A stretch of DNA of 64,000 nucleotides from Paenibacillaceae bacterium (GCA_900766135.1 CAAFUF010000003.1:248001-312000), one strand, 5' to 3'. Shown: positions 8,542 to 17,510, counted from the stretch's first letter. Numbers and translations are program-made. The notes: a model not told the origin generated them from the sequence alone.

Positions 8542-11346
8542 CTACAAATCCTTCGCCTTCATCTTCAGATCATTCACCAATTGCATGGCCTGCAGCGGCG
8601 TCATGTTCATCAAATCGGCATTTTTGATCAGGTTGATGATCGTCCGCGTTCCCGGGTCTTCCGGCGCCTGGACGACCGGTTTCGCTTGAACCGGCGGCTC
8701 CTCATCGCCAAAAATCGAAAGCTGCACCACCGACCCGCCTTCGCCGGCGAGTGACTTAGCCGTAACTTCCGTGGCAACCACAGCCTCAGCCGTAGGCACA
8801 ACCTCCGCGTTAGCCGCAACTTCCGCCGTAGCGCCATCCCCCGCCTCCGCCGCAGCCGCTTCCCGCACGGCCTGAACGGCCTCCTCCTTCACCAGCGGCC
8901 AAGCCGACTGAGAAGCTGGGACAGATGCCGCCACGCCGCTGCCAGAAGGCAACGGGACTTTGTCCTCCAGCCCTTTCAGCAGCCCGTAGGCCCGGCCGAT
9001 GATCTCCTCCGGCAAGCCGGCCAGCCGCGCGCAGTAGATGCCGTAGCTGGTGTCCGCCGCGCCGGGGATCAGCTTGCGCAGGAAATGCACCTTGTCGCCG
9101 CTTTCCTGTACCGCCATGCTGTAATTGCTCAGCCCGCGCAGGCTATGCTCCAGATGGGCAAGCTCGTGGAAATGGGTCGAGACCAGCGCCTTGCAGCCGA
9201 TCCGGTCATGGACGTATTCGATCACGGCTTGCGCGATCGCCATTCCTTCGCTGGTCGACGTGCCCCGGCCCAGCTCGTCGATGATAATCAAGCTGCGGGG
9301 GGTTGCCTTTTCCGTCATGATCTGAATGTCGGCCATCTCCACCATAAAGGTGCTTTGCCCGCCGATCAGATCGTCCGCTGCCCCGATCCGCGTGAAAATG
9401 CGGTCAACGAGCGGTACCTCCGCTTTGGCCGCCGGCACGAAGCTGCCGATTTGTGCCAGAATCGAAATGAGCGCGACCTGACGCATGTACGTGCTTTTCC
9501 CGGCCATATTCGGTCCTGTGATCAGCAGGATGCTGGCCTCCTCCTTGCGAAGCGCCGTGCCGTTGGCGATAAATGCCGTATCCTTCATCACGGATTCCAC
9601 CACCGGATGCCGTCCCTGCTCTACGACAAGGTCGTAGCCGTCGGTCAGCTTCGGCTTCACGAAGCCGTTGTCCGATGCCACCGCCGCCAGCGAGCGCAAT
9701 ACGTCGATTTCGGCGATTTGCTCGGCCAGCTTCTGCAAGCGGGGAATATCCGCGGCGATCCGTTCGCGCAGTTCGTTGAACAACGCGTATTCCAGGTCGA
9801 CCATTTTCTCCTCGGCTTCGAGAATCAGCGCTTCCTTCTCCTTCAGCTCCGGCGTGACGAAACGTTCGGCGTTCGCCAGCGTCTGCTTCCGCTCGTATCG
9901 GCCTTCCGGCAGCGCCGCCAGATTCGCCCGCGTAACTTCAATATAGTAACCGAACACTTTGTTGTAGCCGATCTTCAGCGATTTGATCCCGGTCGCCTGA
10001 CGTTCGGCCGCTTCCAGCTCGGCGATCCAGCGTTTGCCGTTCACCCCGGCTTCCCGCAGCTCGTCCAACCGTTCATGAAACCCGGTCTTGATGATGCCTC
10101 CATCCCGAACCGAAACCGGCGGATCGTCGGCAATCGCCGCATCGATCATCCCGGCCAGATCCGTGCACTCGTCCATCGCCGAAGCAATCCGCCGCAGCGT
10201 CGACGATGCCGATCCGCCGCATAGATCCTTGATGGCGGGTACCTGGAGCAGCGATGTCTTCAAGGCGACCAAATCCCGTCCGTTTGCATTGCCGAAAGCA
10301 ACGCGGCCTACCAGCCGCTCCAAATCGTAAATGTCTTGCAGCGCCCCGCGCAAATCCTCACGCAAGATAAACGCGCCATGCAGATGCTCCACCGCTTCAA
10401 GCCGCTCCTCAATGCGAGACTTTTGGAGCAGCGGCTTGTCGATCCAGCGACGCAGCAGCCTGGACCCCATCGAGGTTTCCGTGCGGTCAAGCAGCCAGAG
10501 CAGCGAACCTTTCTTCGAACGCTCACGGACCGTCTCGACCAACTCCAGGTTACGCCGCGTGAACGGATCCAAAATCATAAAATGCTCGGGCTCGTATGCC
10601 GCTATTTTCGTCAACTGGCTAAGCGAGCGTTTCTGCGTTTCGCTTAAGTACCCGACCAGCAGCGCGATATTGTCGCGCCGTTCCGGCTCCAGGCGGATCC
10701 ATTCCGCTTCGCCGAACAGCGAACGCCCCGTCTCTTCCTTTACCTTGGCCCACGGCGTATACACCACCGGCTTGCCGAGCGGCGCAGCTTGTCCGGCAAG
10801 CCAATCCAATAGCTCCGGCTCCCCGATGATCTCCGCCGGGTCGTACAAGCCGATTTCGTCGCGAAGCCACTCTTTGTTCGACGGGGCTGACGTCGCGTAT
10901 AGCTCCCCGGTCGACAGGTCGCAGGCCGCCAGGGCCATCAGGCCTTGCCGCTCGGTGACCGATACGATGTAGTTGTTCGTTCGCTCCCCGATCGTCTTTC
11001 CTTCCATGATCGTCCCCGGGGTAATCACCCGGACGATTTCGCGTCGGACCATCCCTTTGGTCTGGGACGGGTCTTCCATCTGCTCGCAGATCGCTACTTT
11101 GTATCCTTTTTCGATCAGTCGGTGAATATAGTTGTCGGCCGAATGGTAGGGAACGCCGCACATTGGAATTTTCTCCTCGGCGCCCCCGTCCCGGCCGGTC
11201 AGCGTAATTTCAAGCTCTTTCGCGGCCAGCACCGCATCCTCGAAGAACATTTCATAGAAATCGCCCAGCCGGAAAAACAGAAACGCGTCCTGCGCTTCCG
11301 CCTTGATCCTTAAATACTGCTCCATCATCGGCGTGTAGGTAGCCAT
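8542..11346 (-). CDS. mutS: DNA mismatch repair protein MutS
   Basis: MutS recognises base mismatches and small loops. The 934-residue product has the mismatch-reading GDFYEMF motif (about 28-34), the Walker A GPNMAGKST (about 610), and the ABC-type IDELGRGTS and STHFHELA motifs. It is longer than the usual 850-870 residues because of a low-complexity insert (about 799-871) of alternating Ala with Glu, Val and Thr, before the conserved QLSIFGDE and the C-terminal helices. The ATG at 11346 follows GGAGGGGAATC; the upstream in-frame ATG at 11373 has no site. The insert's DNA has a six-base periodicity like the intergenic tract just downstream. Confidence 0.97.
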   Translation of the reverse strand: MATYTPMMEQYLRIKAEAQDAFLFFRLGDFYEMFFEDAVLAAKELEITLTGRDGGAEEKIPMCGVPYHSADNYIHRLIEKGYKVAICEQMEDPSQTKGMVRREIVRVITPGTIMEGKTIGERTNNYIVSVTERQGLMALAACDLSTGELYATSAPSNKEWLRDEIGLYDPAEIIGEPELLDWLAGQAAPLGKPVVYTPWAKVKEETGRSLFGEAEWIRLEPERRDNIALLVGYLSETQKRSLSQLTKIAAYEPEHFMILDPFTRRNLELVETVRERSKKGSLLWLLDRTETSMGSRLLRRWIDKPLLQKSRIEERLEAVEHLHGAFILREDLRGALQDIYDLERLVGRVAFGNANGRDLVALKTSLLQVPAIKDLCGGSASSTLRRIASAMDECTDLAGMIDAAIADDPPVSVRDGGIIKTGFHERLDELREAGVNGKRWIAELEAAERQATGIKSLKIGYNKVFGYYIEVTRANLAALPEGRYERKQTLANAERFVTPELKEKEALILEAEEKMVDLEYALFNELRERIAADIPRLQKLAEQIAEIDVLRSLAAVASDNGFVKPKLTDGYDLVVEQGRHPVVESVMKDTAFIANGTALRKEEASILLITGPNMAGKSTYMRQVALISILAQIGSFVPAAKAEVPLVDRIFTRIGAADDLIGGQSTFMVEMADIQIMTEKATPRSLIIIDELGRGTSTSEGMAIAQAVIEYVHDRIGCKALVSTHFHELAHLEHSLRGLSNYSMAVQESGDKVHFLRKLIPGAADTSYGIYCARLAGLPEEIIGRAYGLLKGLEDKVPLPSGSGVAASVPASQSAWPLVKEEAVQAVREAAAAEAGDGATAEVAANAEVVPTAEAVVATEVTAKSLAGEGGSVVQLSIFGDEEPPVQAKPVVQAPEDPGTRTIINLIKNADLMNMTPLQAMQLVNDLKMKAKDL

Positions 11347-11419
11347 GATTCCCCTCCATTTAACCCTGCGCAATCAGGTCTTTCATAGATTCCTATTATA
11401 CCAGAAAAGGGCAGCGCGG

Positions 11420-12901
11420 TTATGAAGGATTTTGCATTTTCCAGGCGGGGCGGATATCCGCGGTTTCGTCCCAGGCGCGGCCAGACTGAATGGCTTCGAG
11501 CAGCGGAGCGACATAACCCTGGAAGCGGGAATAGCCGGGAACACCTTGGATATCGGCTAACAAGCGGGGCAACGCATCGCGGATCGGCTTCTTTCTGCTG
11601 GCGTAAAACGCCTCCCAAATCGCGTCCCTCTCCAGCGGTCTTGCCTTGAGGTATTCCTCGTTTTCGATAATGAAGCACGCTAACGCCACGACCCCTTTGG
11701 TGACGAGCGGAGAGATCAGAAAACTGGGTAAGGTACGATACTCAAAGCCGCCATACTCCTTGATCCGGAAATCGCCCAGGAACCCGTATTTCGGCCGGCG
11801 AGACGCGCTTCGGGGATCCTCCAGCACCGCCAGCGGCAGCGCCAGATAGTTGTCGAGCGTCCGTAGCAGTTCGGGCGTCAACGCCACTCCGCTGAAATGC
11901 AGATGCCCGCCCAACGGAAAGCCGCGCTGCGGCATGGCTCCCGCCTGCCAAATCAGCCCCCGATCTTCGATGGAGTCGCGGGCTTCGCGAAACGCGCGAA
12001 GCAAATGCATGACGACATCGCGCGGCTCCTTGCCGGGCCGAGGCCGAAGCTCGGCCAGCGGGAACAAGCGCTGCCCGCGGTAACGCAGCACGTCGCAACC
12101 CGCTTCCCCGTGAAATTGCAAGTAACGGGAGGCCGGAACGACTTTGCCGTGGTTCGGATCGAACAGCAAGAACTCCGGGTCCATCCCGATCAGCCGCTCG
12201 GCAGGCGATTCCCGCAGCTTCTCCAGTTCCGCCAAGGTTTCCTGCATGGCACGGGCGAATCCGGCAGCAAATACACTGCCGGATTCCGAGGCAGGGGTCA
12301 CCGAATCCACCGTAAACTGCCCTTCCTCCCCGGCCGAGATCACCACTTCGCCGAAATCGAGCCCGACGGCGTATAACGCCCGAACGGCCGTGCTTGTCAG
12401 GCGTTTATAAAGCGGCGTGTCCAGTGCCGGCGTTTCACCCAGGAGCGGGAGCGCTTGCCCGGCTTTGCCTAAAGGTCGGATCTCCCATGCCCGCAAGTGG
12501 AACACGGTAACGGCAAAACGGCGCTTGTAGGACGCGGCGGTGCTTCTCGCCGCCGGAGCGAGCCGTTCCGGGGGCGTCGTCTTAAGTCCTGCCGACTCGA
12601 GACGCCGCCGCCAGTCTTCCAGCGAGGTCTTGGGCCGACCCAGGACAATTTCCTTCACCCGGCCGCCCCAATAGGCCTCCTCGGGACCGTAAATGATCCA
12701 ATTCGAAGCGTCCGGAGCGGATTTGGCAAGCCTTCTTCCGCTATAGGTGCCCGTCGCCGCCCCGACGGACGTCGCCGGTCCTTTCAACACCCGATATGGG
12801 CCGCCTAAGCGATCCAACGCCTCCATCAGGCGTCCTTTGAACGCGCCGGAGCCCAGGCGGATTTTCAACACGAGGTGCTCATCCTTCACCACCGAGTTCA
12901 T
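11420..12901 (-). CDS. Amidoligase (phiEco32-like COOH-NH2 ligase type 2) with ATP-grasp-like N-terminal half
   Basis: A 493-residue protein. The C-terminal part shows GMDPEFLLF (239), AELRP (283), GGHLHFSG (331) and EYGGFEYRTLPSF (382), the pattern of the glutamine-synthetase-like COOH-NH2 ligase type 2 family, which forms amide bonds using ATP. Residues about 90-205 resemble the second half of an ATP-grasp fold (KRRFAVTVFHLRAWEIRP, then VGLDFGEVVIS and TVDSVTP), but I see no convincing nucleotide-binding lysines, so this half is probably degenerate. Substrate unknown. The Shine-Dalgarno AGGGG touches the ATG at 12901; in-frame GTG codons at 12892 or 12889 have better spacing and may be the true start. 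It lies between cotE and mutS, co-directional. Confidence 0.72.
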   Translation of the reverse strand: MNSVVKDEHLVLKIRLGSGAFKGRLMEALDRLGGPYRVLKGPATSVGAATGTYSGRRLAKSAPDASNWIIYGPEEAYWGGRVKEIVLGRPKTSLEDWRRRLESAGLKTTPPERLAPAARSTAASYKRRFAVTVFHLRAWEIRPLGKAGQALPLLGETPALDTPLYKRLTSTAVRALYAVGLDFGEVVISAGEEGQFTVDSVTPASESGSVFAAGFARAMQETLAELEKLRESPAERLIGMDPEFLLFDPNHGKVVPASRYLQFHGEAGCDVLRYRGQRLFPLAELRPRPGKEPRDVVMHLLRAFREARDSIEDRGLIWQAGAMPQRGFPLGGHLHFSGVALTPELLRTLDNYLALPLAVLEDPRSASRRPKYGFLGDFRIKEYGGFEYRTLPSFLISPLVTKGVVALACFIIENEEYLKARPLERDAIWEAFYASRKKPIRDALPRLLADIQGVPGYSRFQGYVAPLLEAIQSGRAWDETADIRPAWKMQNPS

Positions 12902-12930
12902 CCCCTGTCTTTTTTAGAGGTTATTGAAAA

Positions 12931-12960
12931 ATAAAAACAAAAAGAGGGCGGCCGCCCTCT
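12931..12960 (-). terminator. Terminator downstream of cotE
   Basis: A perfect palindrome AGAGGGCGGCCGCCCTCT (12943-12960) is followed on the minus strand by TTTTTGTTTTTAT. It separates cotE from the amidoligase gene. Confidence 0.85.
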
Positions 12961-13044
12961 TCGACGACGCCCCTGCCGCATATGCTACACTGTAGCCCGA
13001 AACATTCGGTGCTCACCCATCTGCCTTTCTGCTTCCAACACGAA

Positions 13045-13590
13045 TCACAGTTCGTCGTCGAGGAGATCCGGATCCAAATCTTCATAATCGCCGAGCTCGG
13101 AACCGAAATCGTAATCCTTGTCTTCGATGCCGCTGCTCGGCACCACAAGGACGTTCAACTTCGTTTCGGCAACCAGTTCCACCGCGAATTCGCGTTCCAC
13201 CCGAATGGATACGCGGCCGTCTCCCGAGACGGTGGCTTCGACGGTGCTGGGTTCCTGAGTGGCTTCTGCGGACACTTCCACCGTCGACGAACGGTGTCTG
13301 GAATCCAGGTAGCTCAGCGGAACATTCTCGACGTAAGATACCGTTTCCTTGGCGACCTCGGTCTGCGAGTTCTTGTCGTACGAATACCAGATGTTAATAT
13401 CGTAAGTACCAATAACTTCAATTCCGTCTCCCGCAGCGACCGCTTCGTACTGGTGGTTGATGATCCAGGCCCCCAGGATGCTCGACGGTTTATGAGGGGG
13501 AGTCACGGTATGTGTTACGGTAGAGAACTTACGACCTTTGCCGCAGATCGCTTTCGTGATGATCTCTCTACTTTGATATTTCAATGACAT
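13045..13590 (-). CDS. cotE: Outer spore coat morphogenetic protein CotE
   Basis: CotE directs assembly of the outer spore coat. The 181-residue product has the family's REIITKAICGKGRKFS start, PPHKPSSILGAWIINH, YDINIWYSYD and the acidic C-terminus ending YEDLDPDLLDDEL, close to Bacillus subtilis CotE in both length and sequence as I recall it. The ATG at 13590 follows GGAGGAGGTTCTAAC; an upstream in-frame ATG at 13614 would add eight residues and lies on the ribosome binding site side. As in Bacillus it precedes mutS-mutL, although here the amidoligase gene intervenes. Expression should be sporulation specific (known for the family). Confidence 0.96.
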   Translation of the reverse strand: MSLKYQSREIITKAICGKGRKFSTVTHTVTPPHKPSSILGAWIINHQYEAVAAGDGIEVIGTYDINIWYSYDKNSQTEVAKETVSYVENVPLSYLDSRHRSSTVEVSAEATQEPSTVEATVSGDGRVSIRVEREFAVELVAETKLNVLVVPSSGIEDKDYDFGSELGDYEDLDPDLLDDEL

Positions 13591-13654
13591 GTTAGAACCT
13601 CCTCCATACATCATTCACTAAAAGTGTATGCAGGACATTCGTCTAGGGTGACAA

Positions 13655-14650
13655 CTATTTTATCGGCGCCTGATTTCGTTTCCGCGCCCGATTCGCCGCC
13701 ATTCGAGGAATGGGGGCTTTATTTTTTTTGGAAACGGCCAGGTACAAGGAAAGTTCCCGGCACAGCTGGAGAATGGCCGATCGGATTTCAAATTCCTCGC
13801 GGGTGGAGGGCAACTCCATTTTTTTGAATTCCTCCTCCAGCTCGGCCAGCATTTGTTCGGTAATGCCGGTGTACTCCTCCTGATTGACGTCCACGCTAAG
13901 CCGATCAAACAACACCGCGGCAAATTCCCCTTGCGGCATCCTTTGGTACACTTGCGAAATCAGTTCCAGCATGCCTTCGATGCGGCTTAGCTGCTCTTTG
14001 CGCATGATGAAATACGCCGTCCAGGCCTCGTTGGGCGAGATCATCTGGTTCTCCGCGGCCCGTTTGGCGATCGCATGACCCTCCTCGACCAGCCGGGCCG
14101 CGTCGGTCAGCTCTTTGCCATCCCAAAGACGATACGGATCGCGCAGCGAAGCGGCAATTTCTTGGAAAATCCGCGAAAACAATGCGTCCACCTCGTGCCG
14201 AGTGTCCAGCAGCTTGTCTTCCGTTTTGGGCATGTACAGAAAATTAACGACCATGGCCGAGCCGAGGCCAATGACCAGCAGCTCCACTTGGGTTAACAGC
14301 ACATGCCATGAGATTTCCGCGCCGCCGAATACGCGGAACACGACGACGGAGCTGGTCACGATCCCTTCCTTGAAGCCCGCCCGGGCGATCAAAGGAAACG
14401 CAATGAGGATGTAAATCGCCAGAACCCAAGTATGAAAACCGAGGAAGTAGAAAACGCCGAATGCCAGCAATAAACCCAGAATCGAAGCGAAAAACCGCGC
14501 CGATATCGAAGCCAGACTGCGCTTGCGGGTGACGTCTACTCCGAGAATCGCGAGCAGTCCCGCGGAATTGGCGCCCGCCACTCCGGCAAAATCCGCAATA
14601 AAAATAGCCATTAGCGTGGCGATGGCCGTTTTGATCACCCGAAACCCCAT
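13655..14650 (-). CDS. Aromatic acid exporter family (ArAE_1/DUF939) membrane protein
   Basis: A 331-residue membrane protein. Five to six hydrophobic segments occupy the first 150 residues (FRVIKTAIATLMAIFIA, GLLAILGVDVTRKRS, FFASILGLLLAFGVFYF, HVLLTQVELLVIGLGSAMVVNFLY). A helical cytoplasmic domain follows with VDALFSRIFQEI and FDRLSVDVNQEEYTG, matching the DUF939/YqjA type of FUSC-like proteins. Members of the wider family export aromatic carboxylates; the substrate of this subfamily is not known. The ATG at 14650 follows GGTGGGTTTTC. It shares no overlap with neighbours and seems monocistronic. Confidence 0.82.
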   Translation of the reverse strand: MGFRVIKTAIATLMAIFIADFAGVAGANSAGLLAILGVDVTRKRSLASISARFFASILGLLLAFGVFYFLGFHTWVLAIYILIAFPLIARAGFKEGIVTSSVVVFRVFGGAEISWHVLLTQVELLVIGLGSAMVVNFLYMPKTEDKLLDTRHEVDALFSRIFQEIAASLRDPYRLWDGKELTDAARLVEEGHAIAKRAAENQMISPNEAWTAYFIMRKEQLSRIEGMLELISQVYQRMPQGEFAAVLFDRLSVDVNQEEYTGITEQMLAELEEEFKKMELPSTREEFEIRSAILQLCRELSLYLAVSKKNKAPIPRMAANRARKRNQAPIK

Positions 14651-14763
14651 GAAAACCCACCTTTTTTTGTCGAAACCGATCTATGAAAATATCCTACTTG
14701 ATTTCAAGCTTCCATACAATCCCATCGGCGACATTCAACTCTTCCCCATAACGATACCAACGC

Positions 14764-14788
14764 AAAAAAAGGGAGCGTTACCGCTCCC
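14764..14788 (-). terminator. Terminator of the ABC importer operon
   Basis: On the minus strand GGGAGCG and CGCTCCC form a stem with a 4-base loop, followed by seven T. The permease stop codon (14778-14780) lies in the loop, so the terminator overlaps the end of the gene. Confidence 0.9.
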
Positions 14789-15611
14789 GCACCAGCTTCC
14801 GTTCGATATAGACGACCAGCTGATACATCGCCGTCGCCACGATGGCAATGATGACCAGGCTCGACAGCACCAGCGTAAAGTTAAACACCTGAAATCCGTA
14901 AACGATCAGGTACCCGAGCCCGATTTTGGCGACGAGGAATTCCCCGACGATAACGCCGACCCAGGCCATGCCCACGTTCACCTTCAGCGTGGAGACGATG
15001 GTCGGGAACGAGGCCGGCAGGATCGCCTTCACGAACACGTCGCGTCTCGAACCGCCGAACGTGCGGATGACCTTGACCAGGTTGGCATCCACCTCATTAA
15101 AGCTGTTAAAGACGACCAACGTCGTGACAATTACGGTAATCGACAGCGTCGTCACGACAATGGCGGTGAAGCCGGCGCCAAACAACACGATGAATATCGG
15201 GCCAAGTGCCACCTTCGGCATGCTGTTAAAAACGACCATGTAGGGGTCCAGCACACGGGAGAGAAACGGCGACCACCAGATCAGGACGGCCAATAAGGTC
15301 CCGATCAGCGTGCCGAGCAGAAAACCCACCGCCGTCTCCCCAACCGTCATGGCGAGGTGCGGCCATAATTCGCCGCTGACGGCATCCTTGACAATTTGCC
15401 GTCCTACCTTGGACGGGTAACTGAAAATCAGCACATCGATCCATCGCAGCCGTCCCGCGAGCTCCCAACATCCGATGAATAACACGAGGATCAGCGCCTG
15501 AACGCTCACCACATAGTTGCTCATCCGCCGTTTGCGTCTGCGGTATAGGAGCCATTTCTCCCGCAGCCAGGCTTCTTGATTGGCATCCGGTTTGGTTACA
15601 GGCTGTGCCAA
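14778..15611 (-). CDS. ABC transporter permease, NitT/TauT (SsuC-like) family
   Basis: A 277-residue inner-membrane permease. It has five to six membrane segments and the cytoplasmic coupling-helix region AVIRTFGGSRRDVFVKAILPASFPTIVSTLK (seen as VIRTFGGSRRDVFVKAILPA), typical of the SsuC/TauC/ThiX type. It would form a homodimeric channel with the ATPase encoded two bases upstream. The gene order is binding protein, ATPase, permease. Candidate substrates for this family are sulfonates, nitrate/cyanate, thiamine precursors or riboflavin; nothing in the sequence decides between them. Confidence 0.9.
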   Translation of the reverse strand: MAQPVTKPDANQEAWLREKWLLYRRRKRRMSNYVVSVQALILVLFIGCWELAGRLRWIDVLIFSYPSKVGRQIVKDAVSGELWPHLAMTVGETAVGFLLGTLIGTLLAVLIWWSPFLSRVLDPYMVVFNSMPKVALGPIFIVLFGAGFTAIVVTTLSITVIVTTLVVFNSFNEVDANLVKVIRTFGGSRRDVFVKAILPASFPTIVSTLKVNVGMAWVGVIVGEFLVAKIGLGYLIVYGFQVFNFTLVLSSLVIIAIVATAMYQLVVYIERKLVRER

Positions 15612-15613
15612 GG

Positions 15614-16393
15614 TTATCCCTCCTCCCTTTCCGACGTTTCCAAGTCCCGCCAGATTTCATGGAACAGCTCGTTGAAGCCTTCGGCTTCCCGGGCGTAAAA
15701 CGGCTGGGCCTGCCGGATTTTCTCCGGAATTTGGTACATGCTGCGAATCCGCCCGGGCCTGGGTGCCAGCACGATCACCCGGTCGCTGACCGCGATCGCT
15801 TCGGACAAATCGTGGGTCACCAGAACGCCGGTTTTCTTCCGCTGCTTCAGGGTCCCCCACACCAAATCCTCCAGTTGCAGCTTGGTTTGGTAATCGAGCG
15901 CCGAGAACGGCTCATCCAGGAGCAGCAGCTCCGGATCGGTCGCCAGGGTACGCACGAGGGCGACCCGCTGGCGCATTCCGCCCGACAGCTGATGCGGATA
16001 CAGGTTCTCCGTATCGCCGAGGCCCATTTCAGCGAGCAGCGCCCGGGCATTGTCCGTGCTTTCCGGCGATAACCGTCCCGTCAGCTCGAGCCCCAATAGG
16101 CTATTACTCAGAATCGTCCGCCACGGGAACAAATAATCCTGCTGCAGCATATAACCAACCTGCGGGGTTGGCCCCGTCACCGGTTTGCCGTGCAGCAGCA
16201 CCTCCCCTCGGGATGGAGAGAGCAGGCCTGCCATGACGGAGAGAAGCGTGGTCTTTCCGCAACCGCTGGGACCGACCAGACTGATGAACTCGCCCGGCTC
16301 CACCGTCAAATTCATCCCTTGCAAAGCGAGGACGGCCTCCCGGTCCGTCACGTAGACCAGATCCAGGTTTTTCAGTTCCACGACAGAAGGCAA
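15614..16393 (-). CDS. ABC transporter ATP-binding protein, SsuB/TauB-like
   Basis: A 259-residue ATPase with Walker A GPSGCGKTT (about 41-49), Q-loop MLQQDYLFPWRT, signature LSGGMRQRVALVRTLA, Walker B LLLLDEPFSALD and the H-loop VTHDLSEAI. The LQQDYLFPWRT Q-loop is characteristic of the NitT/TauT family. It energises import by the neighbouring permease. The permease gene follows after two bases and the binding-protein gene precedes it by 33 bases. Confidence 0.93.
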   Translation of the reverse strand: MPSVVELKNLDLVYVTDREAVLALQGMNLTVEPGEFISLVGPSGCGKTTLLSVMAGLLSPSRGEVLLHGKPVTGPTPQVGYMLQQDYLFPWRTILSNSLLGLELTGRLSPESTDNARALLAEMGLGDTENLYPHQLSGGMRQRVALVRTLATDPELLLLDEPFSALDYQTKLQLEDLVWGTLKQRKKTGVLVTHDLSEAIAVSDRVIVLAPRPGRIRSMYQIPEKIRQAQPFYAREAEGFNELFHEIWRDLETSEREEG

Positions 16394-16426
16394 AAGCGCT
16401 CACGCTCCTTTTCCGTTGTTTTTGCG

Positions 16427-17431
16427 TTATTTTACCGTGTTCACGGCTTTCTCGGCGAAGCTGTTGTCGACCAGCTTGTCGGGGGCAACTCGTTCGTTCA
16501 GCTCCCCGGCGCTTTCCATCACGTCCAGCAGGTTATTCCATGCGTCTTCCGCCAATGCCGGTGTCTCCGCATACGTTCCCTGCTCCTGATAACGCTTGAT
16601 CGAGCTGACCAAGATATCCATGTCCGTGTCCTTAAAGTAAGGAGCAACCGTTTCGGCAATTTCCTCCGGCGTATGCGACTGAACCCAGCGCTGTGCCTTA
16701 TAGACCGCATTCGTAAACTTCTGGACGTTTTCCGGGCGGTCTTTCATGTAGCTTTGCTTGGTCATGAACACCGTGTAGGGCAGCTTTCCGCTTTCCGTAC
16801 CAAAGGAAGCAACGACAAATCCCTTCCCTTCCTTCTCAATAATGGAAGCTTGGGGTTCAAACAGCTGGACGAACTGTCCCGTTCCCGACGCGAACGCTGC
16901 CGTGATGTTGGCGAAGTCCACATTCTGGATCAGCTCCAGGTCCTGATGCGGATCGATCCCGTGTTTGCGCAGGGTGAACTCGCCGGCCATTTGCGGCATG
17001 CCCCCTTTCCGTTGGCCAAGAAAGACGCTGCCTTTCAGCTTTTCCCAATCGAATTCCCCGGGGGTTTCCCGGGCGACCAGGAACGTGCCGTCCGTTTGCG
17101 TCAATTGGGCAAAGTTGATCACGGGATCCTCCGAGCCCTGCTGATAAACGTAAATCGACGTTTCCGCGCCAACCAACGCCACATCGATCGCACCCGACAA
17201 CAGCGCGGTCATCGTTTTGTCGCCGCCTGCCGTCGTTTGCAGCTCTACATCCAATCCTTCCTCTTTGAAGAAACCTTTCTCCAAAGCGACATATTGAGGG
17301 GCATAAAAAACGGAACGGGTAACTTCCCCGATTTTCACCTTTTGTGCTTGGCCGTTTCCTCCGCAACCGCTCAGGGCAGCCGTCAGGAGAACGATGAGCG
17401 CGAGCCATAACCCCTTTCTAGCGTTGTTCAT
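16427..17431 (-). CDS. ABC transporter substrate-binding lipoprotein, NMT1/SsuA-like
   Basis: A 334-residue lipoprotein. The signal peptide ends in the lipobox LSGC (ALIVLLTAALSGCGG). The mature part follows the NMT1/THI5-SsuA pattern: KIGEVTRSVFYAPQYVALEKGFF, DVELQTTAGGDKTMTALLSGAIDVALVG, and FANITAAFASGTGQFVQLFEP. The ATG at 17431 follows AAGGAGAGGTGAACGGC; upstream in-frame ATGs lack such a site. It is the first gene of the three-gene operon. A 16-bp palindrome 64 bases upstream may be an operator. Confidence 0.9.
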   Translation of the reverse strand: MNNARKGLWLALIVLLTAALSGCGGNGQAQKVKIGEVTRSVFYAPQYVALEKGFFKEEGLDVELQTTAGGDKTMTALLSGAIDVALVGAETSIYVYQQGSEDPVINFAQLTQTDGTFLVARETPGEFDWEKLKGSVFLGQRKGGMPQMAGEFTLRKHGIDPHQDLELIQNVDFANITAAFASGTGQFVQLFEPQASIIEKEGKGFVVASFGTESGKLPYTVFMTKQSYMKDRPENVQKFTNAVYKAQRWVQSHTPEEIAETVAPYFKDTDMDILVSSIKRYQEQGTYAETPALAEDAWNNLLDVMESAGELNERVAPDKLVDNSFAEKAVNTVK

Positions 17432-17494
17432 GCCGTTCACCTCTCCTTCTACATGGAGTTTCATAGCCAATCGATTGCTAGCGGTTGGCCAGAA

Positions 17495-17510
17495 CATACT
17501 AAATAGTATG
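17495..17510. promoter_or_regulatory. Perfect palindrome before the ABC importer operon
   Basis: CATACTAAATAGTATG is an exact 16-bp palindrome, flanked by TTGGCC on one side and TGGCCC on the other. It lies 64 bases upstream of the binding-protein start, a likely place for an operator. No regulator gene is adjacent. Confidence 0.4.

Noticed and set aside
9085..10224. 379-codon plus-strand ORF
   Set aside because: It lies wholly antisense to mutS and has no recognisable motif.
16190..17410. 406-codon plus-strand ORF
   Set aside because: It is antisense to the ABC ATPase and binding-protein genes, both of which have unambiguous motifs.
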